From Labrys sp. KNU-23 (GTDB lineage Bacteria > Pseudomonadota > Alphaproteobacteria > Rhizobiales > Labraceae): a DNA stretch of 64,000 nt. Within the stretch, counting starts at the first letter, position 1, and the number at the start of each line of letters is the position of its first letter. The stretch covers positions 4,413,501 to 4,477,500 of the forward strand of contig NZ_CP043489.1 in the NCBI RefSeq assembly GCF_008330945.1. Reading direction: 5' to 3'. Shown here piece by piece: positions 35,259 through 44,289 of this stretch. A model generated the notes under the pieces. It was not told where the DNA came from. It did not search any database and worked only from the letters and a program-made list of their open reading frames with translations. Both the position numbers and the translations under genes were made by a program.

Positions 35259-35314
35259 TTGGCTGCATTCTCGGCCGGAATGCCGATGATTTCACGTTAA
35301 GAAAGCGCAACTGT

Positions 35315-35405
35315 AGAGCAAGGCGCGTTCATGACGGAACGTTTTTTGCTCAGGCTCCTTGTCCCGACGCGTCTTTGCGCTTCCGCCAGATCGCAAAACG
35401 TCTGG
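35315..35405 (+). repeat. Dispersed repeat, family C, copy 3
   Basis: It starts AGAGCAAGGCGCGTTC, includes TTTTTTGCTC and CGACGCGTCTTTGCG, and ends ATCGCAAAACG, matching copies 1, 2 and 4. It abuts the stop codon of the enoyl-CoA hydratase gene. Confidence 0.75.
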
Positions 35406-36191
35406 TCAACGCCCCTGAAACTGCGGCGCCCGCTTAGCCAGGAAGGCCGCAACGCCCTCGGCAAAATCATGCGAAGCGCCGGCCTTGCGCTGCAGGACTG
35501 CCTCCAGCGCCAATTGGGCAGCGAGATCATTGTCGGCACTGGCCAGGATTGCCTCGCGGATCATGCGAAAAGCGAGGGCGGGGCCCTGGGCGAGCTTGGC
35601 GGCAAAGGCCGCAACGTCGTCGCGGAAGCTGGCATCCTCAAAGAGCTTGTAGACCAGGCCCAGGCGCAGGGCCTCCTCCGCCGGCACAGGATCGGCCGTC
35701 AGCATGAGGGCGAGCGCCCGCTTGGGGCCGATCAGGCGCGGCAGCAGCCAGGTGCCGCCGGCATCGGGGATCAGGGCGATCTTGGCGAAAGCCTCCTGCA
35801 GGGTCGCCGACCGTGCCGCCAGCACGATATCGCAGGCGAGCGCAATGTTCATGGACGCGCCGACAGCCGGTCCGTTCAATGCCGCGATGATGGGTTTGGG
35901 AGAGCCGATGATCTGCTTGATCAGGGGATTGTAGTCCCGCTCCAGGGCGGGACCGAGATCAATGCTGCCCTTGTCGTCGCGCGGCAGGTCCTCGGTGAGG
36001 TCCTGGCCCGAGGAGAACGCACGTCCTTCGCCGGTGAGCACGATCACCTTGATGCCGTCGTCGGCAATCGCCATTGCCAGGGCCGCGCGGAGTTCGGCGT
36101 GGAGGCTCGCCGTAAAGGCATTGAGCTTTGCCGGTCGGTTCAGCGTCAGAGTGCGTACCGAACCTGCATTCTCCACCACCAGCTCGCTCAT
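35406..36191 (-). CDS. Enoyl-CoA hydratase/isomerase (PaaG-like)
   Basis: A 261-residue crotonase-fold enzyme. It has RPAKLNAFTASLH, AFSSGQDLTED (oxyanion and CoA-binding region, residue about 60), GPAVGASMNIALACDIVLAA near residue 107 and IPDAGGTWLLPRLIG near 140. The Asp in IPDAGGTW matches the isomerase/hydratase PaaG of phenylacetate degradation. No other paa gene is near. It may serve fatty or aromatic acyl-CoA breakdown. Two EamA transporter genes lie 15 bp upstream on the same strand. Confidence 0.9.
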   Translation of the reverse strand: MSELVVENAGSVRTLTLNRPAKLNAFTASLHAELRAALAMAIADDGIKVIVLTGEGRAFSSGQDLTEDLPRDDKGSIDLGPALERDYNPLIKQIIGSPKPIIAALNGPAVGASMNIALACDIVLAARSATLQEAFAKIALIPDAGGTWLLPRLIGPKRALALMLTADPVPAEEALRLGLVYKLFEDASFRDDVAAFAAKLAQGPALAFRMIREAILASADNDLAAQLALEAVLQRKAGASHDFAEGVAAFLAKRAPQFQGR

Positions 36192-36205
36192 GCCGTACTC
36201 CCTGC

Positions 36206-37135
36206 TCAGGCGCCCTTATCCAAAGCAGCCTCGATCGCACGCCGGCGCCGCATTTCGCGTCCGGCGGCATAGAGGCCGCTGAGGACGATCAATATCATGC
36301 CGGCGCCCGTCCACGCATCGGGCAAATCGCCGAAGACCACAAGTCCGGCCAGGACGGAGAGCGCGAGGGCCGAATAGCGGAACGGGCTGACGGCCGAGAC
36401 GTCCGTGCCGCGATAGGCTGCGATCACCAGGGCATGACCGCCGACCAGGCTCAGGCTGCCCACCATCAGCAGCGAGAGGTCGGCAGGGGCGAGCGGCCGC
36501 CAGGCGGATATCGCCGAGCCTGCGAAGCCGGCCAGGGAGACGATGGTGGTGGTGCCGAGCGTCACCAGCAGGGTCGGCACGCTGGAGCCGATGCGATGTG
36601 TGACCAGGTCGCGCAGCGCGGCCAGCACGGCGCAAGCCAGGGTTGCCAGGACGTAGAGGTTGAGGCCCTCCGTGCTCGGGCGTGCCACCAGGATCACGCC
36701 GGCGAAACAGACGAACACGGCGGCCCATCGCCTGGCATCGACCTTTTCCTTGAGCAGCAAGGCCGAAAAGGCGAGCAGCAGGATCGGCGCAATCTGCCCG
36801 ATGGCGGTGGCGATGCCGAGCGGCACATGGCTGAGGCCGAGGATGGAGGCGAAGGCAACCACGCTCTCCATGCCGCCGCGAGCCGCGACGCGCCATTGCC
36901 AGATCAGGCGGAAATGACGCTGAAGGCCGTGGGCCAGGATGAGCGCGAGCACGAAGAGCGTCGCGAAGACGCCGCGGATGGCGATCACTTCGCTGACCGG
37001 CATGAGGGTCGTGGCGAGCTTGGCGGCGGAATCGTTGACCACGAAGCAGGCCATGGCGCCGATCATCAGCACGATGCCACGCTGATTGGCCTGCTGGCGG
37101 CCAAGATCGGCCTCGGTGAACGCAACCGTGGTCAT
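36206..37135 (-). CDS. EamA/DMT family transporter 2
   Basis: A 309-residue protein with ten predicted membrane helices in two EamA repeats (repeat 1 about residues 20-145, repeat 2 about 160-290), typical of drug/metabolite exporters. The start at 37135 overlaps the stop of the preceding EamA gene by one base. The two proteins share the general fold and short motifs (GQIAPIL here, GQTAPLL there) and may act as a pair or be a tandem duplication. The substrate is unknown. Confidence 0.88.
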   Translation of the reverse strand: MTTVAFTEADLGRQQANQRGIVLMIGAMACFVVNDSAAKLATTLMPVSEVIAIRGVFATLFVLALILAHGLQRHFRLIWQWRVAARGGMESVVAFASILGLSHVPLGIATAIGQIAPILLLAFSALLLKEKVDARRWAAVFVCFAGVILVARPSTEGLNLYVLATLACAVLAALRDLVTHRIGSSVPTLLVTLGTTTIVSLAGFAGSAISAWRPLAPADLSLLMVGSLSLVGGHALVIAAYRGTDVSAVSPFRYSALALSVLAGLVVFGDLPDAWTGAGMILIVLSGLYAAGREMRRRRAIEAALDKGA

Positions 37136-38019
37136 CAGGCGATGGCTTCCTGCGTTCGTCTCGATTTGACGAAGAGCAAGGCAAGCCCGCTCGCCACGAT
37201 CATCACCATGCCGGTGACGGCGAGCCCGTTCGGTACTTCGCCCCACACCAGGAAGCCGCCGATCACCGCCCAGACGGTGAAGCTGTAATAATAGGGCGCC
37301 ACGATCCCGGCCGGTGCCTTGCGGTAGCTCAGGAAGATCGCCATCTGGCCGAGCGTGACGATGAAGCCGGACGCGGCCATGGTCAGCCACTGATCGAGCG
37401 AGGGCGGCATCCAGCTCTCATGGATCAGGGTGGCGCAGCCGGTGGCGAGCGTCAGCACGACGGTCGTGGTGGCGAGGACGACGAAAGTGGGAATGGTGGA
37501 CGGCGTTCCACGGGTGAGCAGGTCCCGCGTCGCCACCATCATGGCGGTCAGGAAGGCATAAAGCGCTGCCGAAGACAGGCCCGAGCCGCCGGGCTGCGCC
37601 ACCAGGAGGGCGCCGAAGAAGCCCGCGCAGACCAGGACGAGGCGGACCGCGCTGATCCGCTCGCGGAAGATGACGGCAATGGCGACGATGACCAGCAGCG
37701 GTGCGGTCTGGCCGATGGCGATCGCATCGGCGATCGGCATGGCGGAGAGCGCCGCCATGTAGAAGAAGGTGGCCGTCGCCTCGAGCAGGGCACGCAGCAC
37801 GGCGCGCCAATGCAACGCGCCGCCGAGCTGGCGTATCTGTCCGGTGGCGATCAGCAGGAAGCTGCAGGAGATCAGCCCGAAGAAACCGCGCATGAACAGG
37901 ACCTGGAACGGTTGCAAGCCCTGCGCCGTGAGCTTCATCAGGCTGTCGCTGACGACGAACAACCCTGTCGCGAGAACCATCGCGACGATTCCGGACCAAT
38001 GCGATTGTGCGGGTGGCAT
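37135..38019 (-). CDS. EamA/DMT family transporter 1
   Basis: A 294-residue, ten-helix EamA family protein, first of two overlapping transporter genes. Repeat 1 contains GLFVVSDSLMKLTAQGLQP and FMRGFFGL, and repeat 2 APYYYSFTVWAVIGGFLVWGE. The ATG at 38019 is preferred; the frame extends to a TTG at 38061 without a ribosome site. Export of an amino acid or metabolite is possible but not readable from sequence. Confidence 0.87.
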   Translation of the reverse strand: MPPAQSHWSGIVAMVLATGLFVVSDSLMKLTAQGLQPFQVLFMRGFFGLISCSFLLIATGQIRQLGGALHWRAVLRALLEATATFFYMAALSAMPIADAIAIGQTAPLLVIVAIAVIFRERISAVRLVLVCAGFFGALLVAQPGGSGLSSAALYAFLTAMMVATRDLLTRGTPSTIPTFVVLATTTVVLTLATGCATLIHESWMPPSLDQWLTMAASGFIVTLGQMAIFLSYRKAPAGIVAPYYYSFTVWAVIGGFLVWGEVPNGLAVTGMVMIVASGLALLFVKSRRTQEAIA

Positions 38020-38132
38020 GGAGGCGCAATCAAAAGATCGCCGCCGGCGGGCGGCGGCCAATCAGGAGGGTAAGAGAATAATACTTATCTATACTTTGTC
38101 TGGCGATTTGGCAAAGACAAACCGAGAAAATC

Positions 38133-39263
38133 TCAAGAAAAGCGCCCGAGGCTGAACATGCCGAGGTCGAGGCGGCTACGGCCTGTGGTGGCGAGTTCGG
38201 CGAGAGCTTCGCCGATGGCACTGGCGAATTTGTAGCCATGGCCCGAGCAGGGCGATGCGACGATGACCTGTTCGTGGCCGGGCAGGGTGTCGATGACGAA
38301 ATGCTCGTCGGGCGTCATCGTGTATAGGCAGGCCTTGAGGCCGAGCAGGTCGCCATTGGCGCCCGGAATGTGCTTGGTTAGGCAGGCGCGCAACTGCTCG
38401 CGATGCCGGGGCGAGGGCTCCCGGGTGGGCGTATCGGGGTCATAAGCCTCTCCGCCATAATGCGGCGAGCCGAGCTTGAAGCCCGGATGCTGCCATAGCG
38501 GAAAGCCATAGAAATGGCCTTCGTCGGCTTCGAGGGTGAAAACCGGGAAATGGGCGAGATCGAACAGGGAAGGCCGGGCAGGGGCGAACCAGCCGAGCGT
38601 CTGCAGCACCACGTCGGTGGAAGGCTTGAGCGCGGGCACGAGATCTCCGATCCAGGCGCCGGGCGAAAGAATGAGCTTGCCTGCCTCGTAGCTGCCCTGG
38701 TCGGTTCTCACACGCACGCCGCCGCCTGCGGTCGGCTCCCAGTCGATCAGGGCCTCGCAGCCGTGGATCTCGGCGCCATGATGCAAGGCGAGTGCCGTAT
38801 GGGCGAGGATGGCCCGCTCTGAAGCCACGAAGCCGGACTGGGGCTGGTAGAGTCCGATATGATTGCGATCGAGGGTGAAGGGATAGCGTGCCTCGATGGC
38901 ATCGCGGTCGAGCAATTCGTGTTCCAGGCCATGGGCCTGGCTGGCTTCGAGCGCCTTCTCCACGATGCCGCTGCCCTCATGGGCGATGTCGAGCGCACCG
39001 ACCTCGAAGAAAAGCGGCTCGCCGGTGAGCCTGCCGGTCTCGATCCACAATTCCCGCGCGCGCTGCACCAGAGGCACATAGGCCGCGCCCTCGAAATAGG
39101 CGAGCCGCAGGATGCGCGTCAGCCCGTGCGAGGAACCCATCGCATGGCCGATTTCGAATTTCTCGAGGCCGAGTACGCGCACGCCCCGCTTGGCGAGCTG
39201 ATAGCAGGCGGCCGATCCCATGCCGCCGATACCGACGACGATCACATCAAAGGTCTTGGACAT
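38133..39263 (-). CDS. Monomeric sarcosine oxidase / N-methyltryptophan oxidase family flavoenzyme
   Basis: A 376-residue FAD amine oxidase with the dinucleotide motif VVGIGGMGSAACYQLAKRG at residue 8, SSHGLTRILRLAYFE near residue 43, and LKACLYTMTPDEHF near residue 300, where Cys is the residue that binds FAD covalently in this family. Members demethylate N-methyl amino acids such as sarcosine, releasing formaldehyde and peroxide. It is a single gene, not the four-subunit type. It is not in the purine island, though N-demethylation is a shared theme of this window. Confidence 0.9.
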   Translation of the reverse strand: MSKTFDVIVVGIGGMGSAACYQLAKRGVRVLGLEKFEIGHAMGSSHGLTRILRLAYFEGAAYVPLVQRARELWIETGRLTGEPLFFEVGALDIAHEGSGIVEKALEASQAHGLEHELLDRDAIEARYPFTLDRNHIGLYQPQSGFVASERAILAHTALALHHGAEIHGCEALIDWEPTAGGGVRVRTDQGSYEAGKLILSPGAWIGDLVPALKPSTDVVLQTLGWFAPARPSLFDLAHFPVFTLEADEGHFYGFPLWQHPGFKLGSPHYGGEAYDPDTPTREPSPRHREQLRACLTKHIPGANGDLLGLKACLYTMTPDEHFVIDTLPGHEQVIVASPCSGHGYKFASAIGEALAELATTGRSRLDLGMFSLGRFS

Positions 39264-39354
39264 TATGGGGCCAAGTGGAAGGCAAACCGGCCGAGTCTTC
39301 AACCCCTGGAGCCAAGCGCTCTTAGACGAAACGCACCGAAAGCATTATTCGCCT

Positions 39355-39433
39355 GGGACCGCCGGCATCCTGCCGGCTCTTCCTTCTTGCGAGGGCAACA
39401 CTTTGCAGGAGCCAGCAGGATGCTGGCGGTCCC
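39355..39433. repeat. REPIN-like nested palindrome, copy 2
   Basis: The arms at 39355-39381 and 39407-39433 form an imperfect inverted repeat starting GGGACCGCC. The left arm holds GCCGG-CATCCTG-CCGGC and the right arm GCCAG-CAGGATG-CTGGC, each a small palindrome with the CATCYTG core. It lies between moaA and the oxidase gene. Confidence 0.85.
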
Positions 39434-39442
39434 ACGAAAGGC

Positions 39443-40474
39443 TCACCCGCCGGTCACGCTCATATGCCGGCTGACAGCTGGCTGCTTGGTGCGCCGGTCG
39501 ATGACGAAATCGTGTCCCTTGGGCTTGCGAGTAATGGCGCGATCGATGGCGGCGTTGAGAAGATCGTTCGCCTCGGAGGCGCGCAGGGGGGCCCGCAGAT
39601 CGGCGGCATCTTCCTGGCCCAGGCACATATAGAGCGTGCCGGTGCAGGTAACGCGCACCCGGTTGCAGCTCTCGCAGAAATTATGCGTCATCGGTGTGAT
39701 GAAGCCGAGGCGACCGCCCGTCTCGCGGACGCGCACATAGCGGGCCGGACCACCCGTATTATAGGGAATGTCATCCAGCGTGTAGGTGTCGAGAAGCTGG
39801 GCGCGCAGCACCGAGAGCGGCAGATATTGGTCGACCCGGTGCCCCGTGACGTCGCCCATCGGCATCACCTCGATGAAGGTGAGGTCCATGCCGCGGCCAT
39901 GCGCCCATTCGATCAGGCCGGCCGCTTCGTCCTCGGTCATGCCCTTGATCGCAACGGCATTGATCTTCACCGCGAGGCCGGCTTCCTGGGCCTTGTCGAT
40001 GCCATCCATGACCTTGCCGAAATCGCCCCAGCGGGTGATCGCCTTGAAGGCAGCCGGATCGAGGGTGTCGAGGGAGACATTGATGCGCTTGACGCCGCAA
40101 TCCCTGAGTTCAGCGGCATAGCGGGCAAGCTGCGAGCCGTTGGTGGTGACGGTGAGTTCGTCGAGCCGGCCGCTGTCGAGATGGCGCGAGATCGAGCGGA
40201 ACAGCGTCATGATATCGCGCCGCACCAGCGGCTCGCCGCCCGTGAATCGCAGCTTCCTGACGCCCTTGGCAATGAAGGCGCTGCACAGCCTGTCGAGTTC
40301 CTCGAGGGTTAGCAGGTCCTTCTTGGGCAGGAAGGTCATGTCCTCGGACATGCAATAGACGCAGCGAAAGTCGCAGCGGTCCGTCACGGAAACACGCAGA
40401 TAATTGATCGCGCGCCCGAAAGGGTCGATCATCGGCGGCACATCCGCCATTGCATGATCATCCAGCACGTCCAT
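39443..40474 (-). CDS. moaA: GTP 3',8-cyclase (molybdenum cofactor biosynthesis protein A)
   Basis: A 343-residue radical SAM enzyme that starts molybdopterin synthesis from GTP. It has the radical cluster motif CDFRCVYC near residue 32, [12 protein letters not shown] near 80, the second 4Fe-4S cluster ligands [18 protein letters not shown] near 270, and the C-terminal double glycine (MSVTGG), which is functionally required in MoaA. The start could be 40474 or 40450. The purine island of this window would need molybdenum enzymes such as xanthine dehydrogenase, but none is encoded here. Confidence 0.96.
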   Translation of the reverse strand: MDVLDDHAMADVPPMIDPFGRAINYLRVSVTDRCDFRCVYCMSEDMTFLPKKDLLTLEELDRLCSAFIAKGVRKLRFTGGEPLVRRDIMTLFRSISRHLDSGRLDELTVTTNGSQLARYAAELRDCGVKRINVSLDTLDPAAFKAITRWGDFGKVMDGIDKAQEAGLAVKINAVAIKGMTEDEAAGLIEWAHGRGMDLTFIEVMPMGDVTGHRVDQYLPLSVLRAQLLDTYTLDDIPYNTGGPARYVRVRETGGRLGFITPMTHNFCESCNRVRVTCTGTLYMCLGQEDAADLRAPLRASEANDLLNAAIDRAITRKPKGHDFVIDRRTKQPAVSRHMSVTGG

Positions 40475-40789
40475 ACTCCCGGAAGCAAAGCGCTTTTGCG
40501 GAAATGCCGCTCTGCTCCAACTCCCTGTTTCCAAGCCAATCCGACGGATTGGCTAGAGCGCCTTTGCGACAATTGGCGAGGCGCCGGATCGAAAAACACT
40601 TTAGGGGCATGTCCCCTTTGGTATGTTTCTAAGCCGACAGCGGCCCAAACACCAATGATAGTCTAGGCAAAATGCCATTATGTCGCAGAGTCCGAGCCGA
40701 ATGCTCAAACGGCATCGGTTTGGGTTTGCGGCTTGCGCAGCATCCGCCTTGCCCCTATGTGGCGATCAGAACGAAAAAGGGAAGATGCC
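40475..40789. other. Intergenic space, 315 bp, no supported gene
   Basis: The stretch separates moaA from a divergent DUF971 gene. It has a TAGAGCGCCTTTGCG block reminiscent of the start of the family C repeat near 40554 and a GGGGCATGTCCCC palindrome near 40602, but no full repeat copy and no recognisable riboswitch. Confidence 0.5.
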
Positions 40790-41173
40790 GTGAGCGAAGA
40801 CGTCGCGAAGGCCTGGCCGACCGAATTGCGTCTGTCCAAGGACAAGAAGACCCTGACCGTGAGTTTCGACGACGGCCGGTCCCATGCGTTCAGCGCCGAG
40901 ATGCTGCGTGTGATGTCGCCGAGCGCCGAGGTGCAGGGCCATAGCGCCGCCGAACGCAAGACGGTGGGCGGCAAGATCAACGTGGCGATCCTGAGCCTCG
41001 ACCCGGTCGGCAATTACGCCGTGCGCATCTCCTTCGACGACATGCACAATACCGGCCTGTTTACCTGGACCTATCTTGCGGAATTGGGCCGGGAGAAGGA
41101 GAGCCGCTGGGCTTCCTATCTTGCCGACCTCAAGGAGAAGGGCCTGACGCGCGAAAGGCCGGGGCAGCGCTGA
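40790..41173 (+). CDS. DUF971 family protein
   Basis: A 127-residue protein matching the DUF971 domain (also found at the N-terminus of gamma-butyrobetaine hydroxylases), with WPTELRLSKDKKTLTVSFDDG, the EMLRVMSPSAEVQGH segment and YAVRISFDDMHNTGLFTW. The GTG at 40790 is chosen as start since AAGGGAAG lies before it. An upstream in-frame ATG at 40733 lacks a site. In many bacteria the family is linked to Fe-S or Mrp/ApbC functions, without a proven role. Confidence 0.85.
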   Translation: MSEDVAKAWPTELRLSKDKKTLTVSFDDGRSHAFSAEMLRVMSPSAEVQGHSAAERKTVGGKINVAILSLDPVGNYAVRISFDDMHNTGLFTWTYLAELGREKESRWASYLADLKEKGLTRERPGQR

Positions 41174-41188
41174 GCAGCCCTGCACCCC

Positions 41189-42352
41189 TCAAGTGGGGTC
41201 CTCGCGATGCAGGTCGTGGATGGCCATGCCGCCCTCGGCATCCTTGGGTGGCAGCAGCCATTGGCGATGGCGCAGCGTGCGCTGGGTGTCCTCCAGCCCC
41301 ATGTCCCAATGCTCGCGCATCGAGGTGCCGGAAAACTCATAGTCCTTGGCGTGGCCCTCGTAGTTCTTGTGCTGGTAGATCAAGTGCACGATGTTGACGA
41401 GGCCGAGCCTGGCGTGGCTGTCGATGAGGGCCTGTTCGTCCGGCGTCAGAAGGTCTTTGGGCAGGCGCTTCAGTGCATCGATCAGATGGGTCTTGATGCC
41501 GTGGATACGCCGGAAATTGTCGGTGTTCTGGCGCGTCCGGCTCGAATACATGATGTCCTTGTGGCGCGAGAGCACGTCCGGCATGCTGCGCGGCAGGGTG
41601 CCGCGGGCGCTGAAGAGATCGACCTGGAACACGAGCGAGCTACGCTCCTCTTCCTGGTCGAGCAGATATTGCAACGGCGTGTTGGAGACGATGCCGCCGT
41701 CCCAGTAATATTCGCCCTCGATGCGGATGGCGGGAAAGGCCGGCGGCAGGGCGCCCGAGGCCATGATGTGTTCGGGGCCGATGCGGACCTCGTCCGTGTC
41801 GAAATAGACGAAATTGCCGGTGCGCACATTGACCGCGCCGACGCTGAGGCGTTTGCGACCGTCGTTGAGGATATCGAAATCGATCACCTCTTCCAGCGTC
41901 CGCTTCAGCTCCGAGGTATCGTAGAAGCTGGTGGCGCCTTCCGCACCCGGCAGTTCGAGCCAGGGATTGGGCAGGCGCGGCTTGAAGAAGCCGGGCTGGC
42001 CCTGTGACATGGTGATCCAGGAACTGGTGCGGTTGCGGATGTCGCGGAACAGATCGCCTTCCGGCGTATAGGCCCAGATCTTGCGGCCGGAGATCGTCTG
42101 CCAGAACTGCTCGAGCCGCTGCAGCCGGTGACGCGGCTCGTTGCCGGCGATGATCGAGGCGTTGATGGCGCCGATGGAGACGCCGGAGAGCCAGTTGGGC
42201 TCGCAGCCGGCATTGGCCAGCGCCTCGTAGACACCGGCCTGGTAGGCACCAAGCGCACCGCCGCCCTGGAACACCAGGGCGATGCGATCATATTGCGCCG
42301 AGATCTCCTCGATGGTGGCGCGTGCGGCCTTGTCTCTGTTGCGTTCGAGCAC
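41189..42352 (-). CDS. Patatin-like phospholipase with DUF3734 C-terminal domain
   Basis: A 387-residue patatin-type serine hydrolase. The oxyanion loop QGGGALGAYQAG is near residue 25, the nucleophile elbow GVSIGA near residue 53 and the catalytic Asp in DGG near residue 208 (YYWDGGIVSNTP). A C-terminal extension (about 285-387) fits DUF3734. GTG at 42352 is preceded by GGAG at eight bases. It lies 28 bp after the acetoacetate decarboxylase gene; this pair together with 3-hydroxybutyrate dehydrogenase recurs in rhizobia and is linked with polyhydroxybutyrate or ketone-body turnover. Confidence 0.9.
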   Translation of the reverse strand: MLERNRDKAARATIEEISAQYDRIALVFQGGGALGAYQAGVYEALANAGCEPNWLSGVSIGAINASIIAGNEPRHRLQRLEQFWQTISGRKIWAYTPEGDLFRDIRNRTSSWITMSQGQPGFFKPRLPNPWLELPGAEGATSFYDTSELKRTLEEVIDFDILNDGRKRLSVGAVNVRTGNFVYFDTDEVRIGPEHIMASGALPPAFPAIRIEGEYYWDGGIVSNTPLQYLLDQEEERSSLVFQVDLFSARGTLPRSMPDVLSRHKDIMYSSRTRQNTDNFRRIHGIKTHLIDALKRLPKDLLTPDEQALIDSHARLGLVNIVHLIYQHKNYEGHAKDYEFSGTSMREHWDMGLEDTQRTLRHRQWLLPPKDAEGGMAIHDLHREDPT

Positions 42353-42380
42353 GGTGGAAACTCCGGTCAGGCAGGCTGGA

Positions 42381-43124
42381 TCAGCGGGCGGCGAGATAGT
42401 CGTGCACAACCTCGCCGAGCCCGAGCGTGAGGTCGGCGACGAAGTGGACGGCCGAGACGACCTCCAGCACCGGGAGGCGGCTGACATCGGCCATCACATG
42501 GGCATGGAGTTCCAGCGCCGCCGGGGCCGTCCAGGCCTCCTTGAGCGTCACGTCCGTGAGGTGGTAGCGCACGAGTTCGCAGATCCGCGGCGACCCGTCG
42601 ACATGGGGGATGATCTTGACGAGGAAGTTGGGCGCGGCGAGCGAGTCCAGCACGGCCTGCCGGTCGGCGAGGCGATGCTTGTAGCCCATGGTCCCGGTCG
42701 CGCACAGCACGCTGCCATAGTGGAGCGTTCCGACGATGACCTCGCCCTCATGCACGATCTTGGGCGTCGCCAGCTTCTTGGGGAAACCCCACAATTCGCG
42801 TCCGCCGGCAATGGGCGCATCGTCGTCCAGATACATCGAATGGACATAGGCACCGTGCTGGCCCTTGAAACGCACGGGAATGACCTGCCCGGTCTCGGTG
42901 TAATCGCCGAAGCCGGTTGAATCGGGCATGCGGATGAACTCGTATTTGACCAGCGGCTCGTCGATCTCCAGCGGCGCGGGAACCACGGCCTCCAGCGCCT
43001 GGCGCGTCGTGCGGTAGGTGATGATGATGTATTCGCGATCGAAGAAGCGGTAGGGGCCGGGCGGGAAGGAGGGATTGGTCAGCGGCATGGCATAGGCGCG
43101 CTTGACGACGTCGGCTTGATCCAC
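42381..43124 (-). CDS. adc: Acetoacetate decarboxylase
   Basis: A 247-residue enzyme converting acetoacetate to acetone and CO2. The Schiff-base lysine lies in [14 protein letters not shown] near residue 115. Other family segments are [13 protein letters not shown] and [16 protein letters not shown]. It precedes the patatin gene on the same strand and diverges from bdhA, whose product makes acetoacetate from 3-hydroxybutyrate, so the genes form a short pathway. Confidence 0.93.
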   Translation of the reverse strand: MDQADVVKRAYAMPLTNPSFPPGPYRFFDREYIIITYRTTRQALEAVVPAPLEIDEPLVKYEFIRMPDSTGFGDYTETGQVIPVRFKGQHGAYVHSMYLDDDAPIAGGRELWGFPKKLATPKIVHEGEVIVGTLHYGSVLCATGTMGYKHRLADRQAVLDSLAAPNFLVKIIPHVDGSPRICELVRYHLTDVTLKEAWTAPAALELHAHVMADVSRLPVLEVVSAVHFVADLTLGLGEVVHDYLAAR

Positions 43125-43308
43125 GGGATGTCCTTCATGGGGAAAGCAGGGAAGGGATCACCGTTATGTTGCACGGCAGCATGACAGGTCCATGTCCGCC
43201 AGTGGGAAGGGCCACGCTGTAATAAGGGCGACATCTGGCCGTGCCAGCTTCGAGGCTGGCGGCACGTCGATGCTGCGCCTTTCCGCCTTCCTGTCTCATG
43301 AGATGAAT

Positions 43309-44097
43309 ATGGCTCAATTGTCTTCCCGCAATGCCCTGGTCACCGGCTCGACCAGCGGTATCGGCCTCGCCGTTGCCCGCGCTCTCGCGGCCGAAGGGGC
43401 CAATGTCACCATCAACGGTTTCGGCGACGCCGACGCCATCGAGCGCGAGCGAGCCGGCATCGAGACGGATTTCGGCGTGAAGTGCCGCTACAGCGGCGCG
43501 AACATGATGGTGGGGGCGGAGATCGCCGCCATGATCCACGAGGCGGAAGAAGCCTTTGGCAGCCTGGATATCCTGGTCAACAATGCCGGCATTCAGCATG
43601 TCGCACCGATCGACGAGTTTCCCGATGACAAATGGGAGGCGATCACCCGCATCAACCTGATCGCGTCCTTTTATGCGATCAAGGCGGTGCTCCCCGGCAT
43701 GAAACAGCGCAAATGGGGACGCATCATCAACACCTCCTCGGCCCACGCGCTCGTCGCCTCGCCGTTCAAATCGGCCTATGTTGCCGCCAAGCATGGCGTG
43801 ACCGGCCTGATCAAGACGGTGGCGCTCGAGGTTGCCGAGCACGGCATCACCGCCAATGCCATCGCTCCCGGCTATGTCTGGACGCCGCTGGTGGAAAAGC
43901 AGATCCCCGATACGATGAAGGCGCGGGGCCTGACCGAGGAGCAGGTCAAGCACGATGTCCTGCTGGCGGCTCAGCCGACCAAGGAGTTCGTCACGGTCGA
44001 TGAGATCGCGGCTGTCGCGCTCTTCCTGTGCAGCGACGCCGCCAGGCAGATCACCGGCACCACCTTGCCGGTCGACGGTGGCTGGACGGCGCAGTAA
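43309..44097 (+). CDS. bdhA: 3-hydroxybutyrate dehydrogenase
   Basis: A 262-residue short-chain dehydrogenase: TGSTSGIGLAVARALAAEGA at the NAD site, NNAGIQHVAPIDEFPDDKW (typical of D-3-hydroxybutyrate dehydrogenases), Ser in NTSSAH, Tyr-x3-Lys in AYVAAKHG, and the QKIPD-like EKQIPDTMKARGL substrate loop. It oxidises D-3-hydroxybutyrate to acetoacetate, the last step of polyhydroxybutyrate breakdown. ATG at 43303 is an alternative. It is divergent from acetoacetate decarboxylase. Confidence 0.93.
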   Translation: MAQLSSRNALVTGSTSGIGLAVARALAAEGANVTINGFGDADAIERERAGIETDFGVKCRYSGANMMVGAEIAAMIHEAEEAFGSLDILVNNAGIQHVAPIDEFPDDKWEAITRINLIASFYAIKAVLPGMKQRKWGRIINTSSAHALVASPFKSAYVAAKHGVTGLIKTVALEVAEHGITANAIAPGYVWTPLVEKQIPDTMKARGLTEEQVKHDVLLAAQPTKEFVTVDEIAAVALFLCSDAARQITGTTLPVDGGWTAQ

Positions 44098-44150
44098 GGT
44101 GCAATGCACCCCGTAAGTATTTGATTTGCAGGGATATGAGCGCGATCTTT

Positions 44151-44236
44151 GTCATGCCCGGGCATGACCCGGGCATCCAGTAATTTGCGGTTCTATGTCG
44201 TGCGGCTGGATTGCCGGGTCGAGCCCGGCAATGACC
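44151..44236. repeat. Palindromic intergenic repeat (GTCATGCCCGGGC type)
   Basis: An imperfect inverted repeat from GTCATGCCCGGGCATGACC to GAGCCCGGCAATGAC with inner ends ATCCAG and CTGGAT. The ends match those of the 18000 and 22123 elements, which suggests one broad family. It lies between the convergent bdhA and L,D-transpeptidase genes. Confidence 0.75.
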
Positions 44237-44289
44237 AAGGTTGCGCTTTGACGGTAATTCAGGCCGCGCCAACTTGGCCTCGAGGTGTT

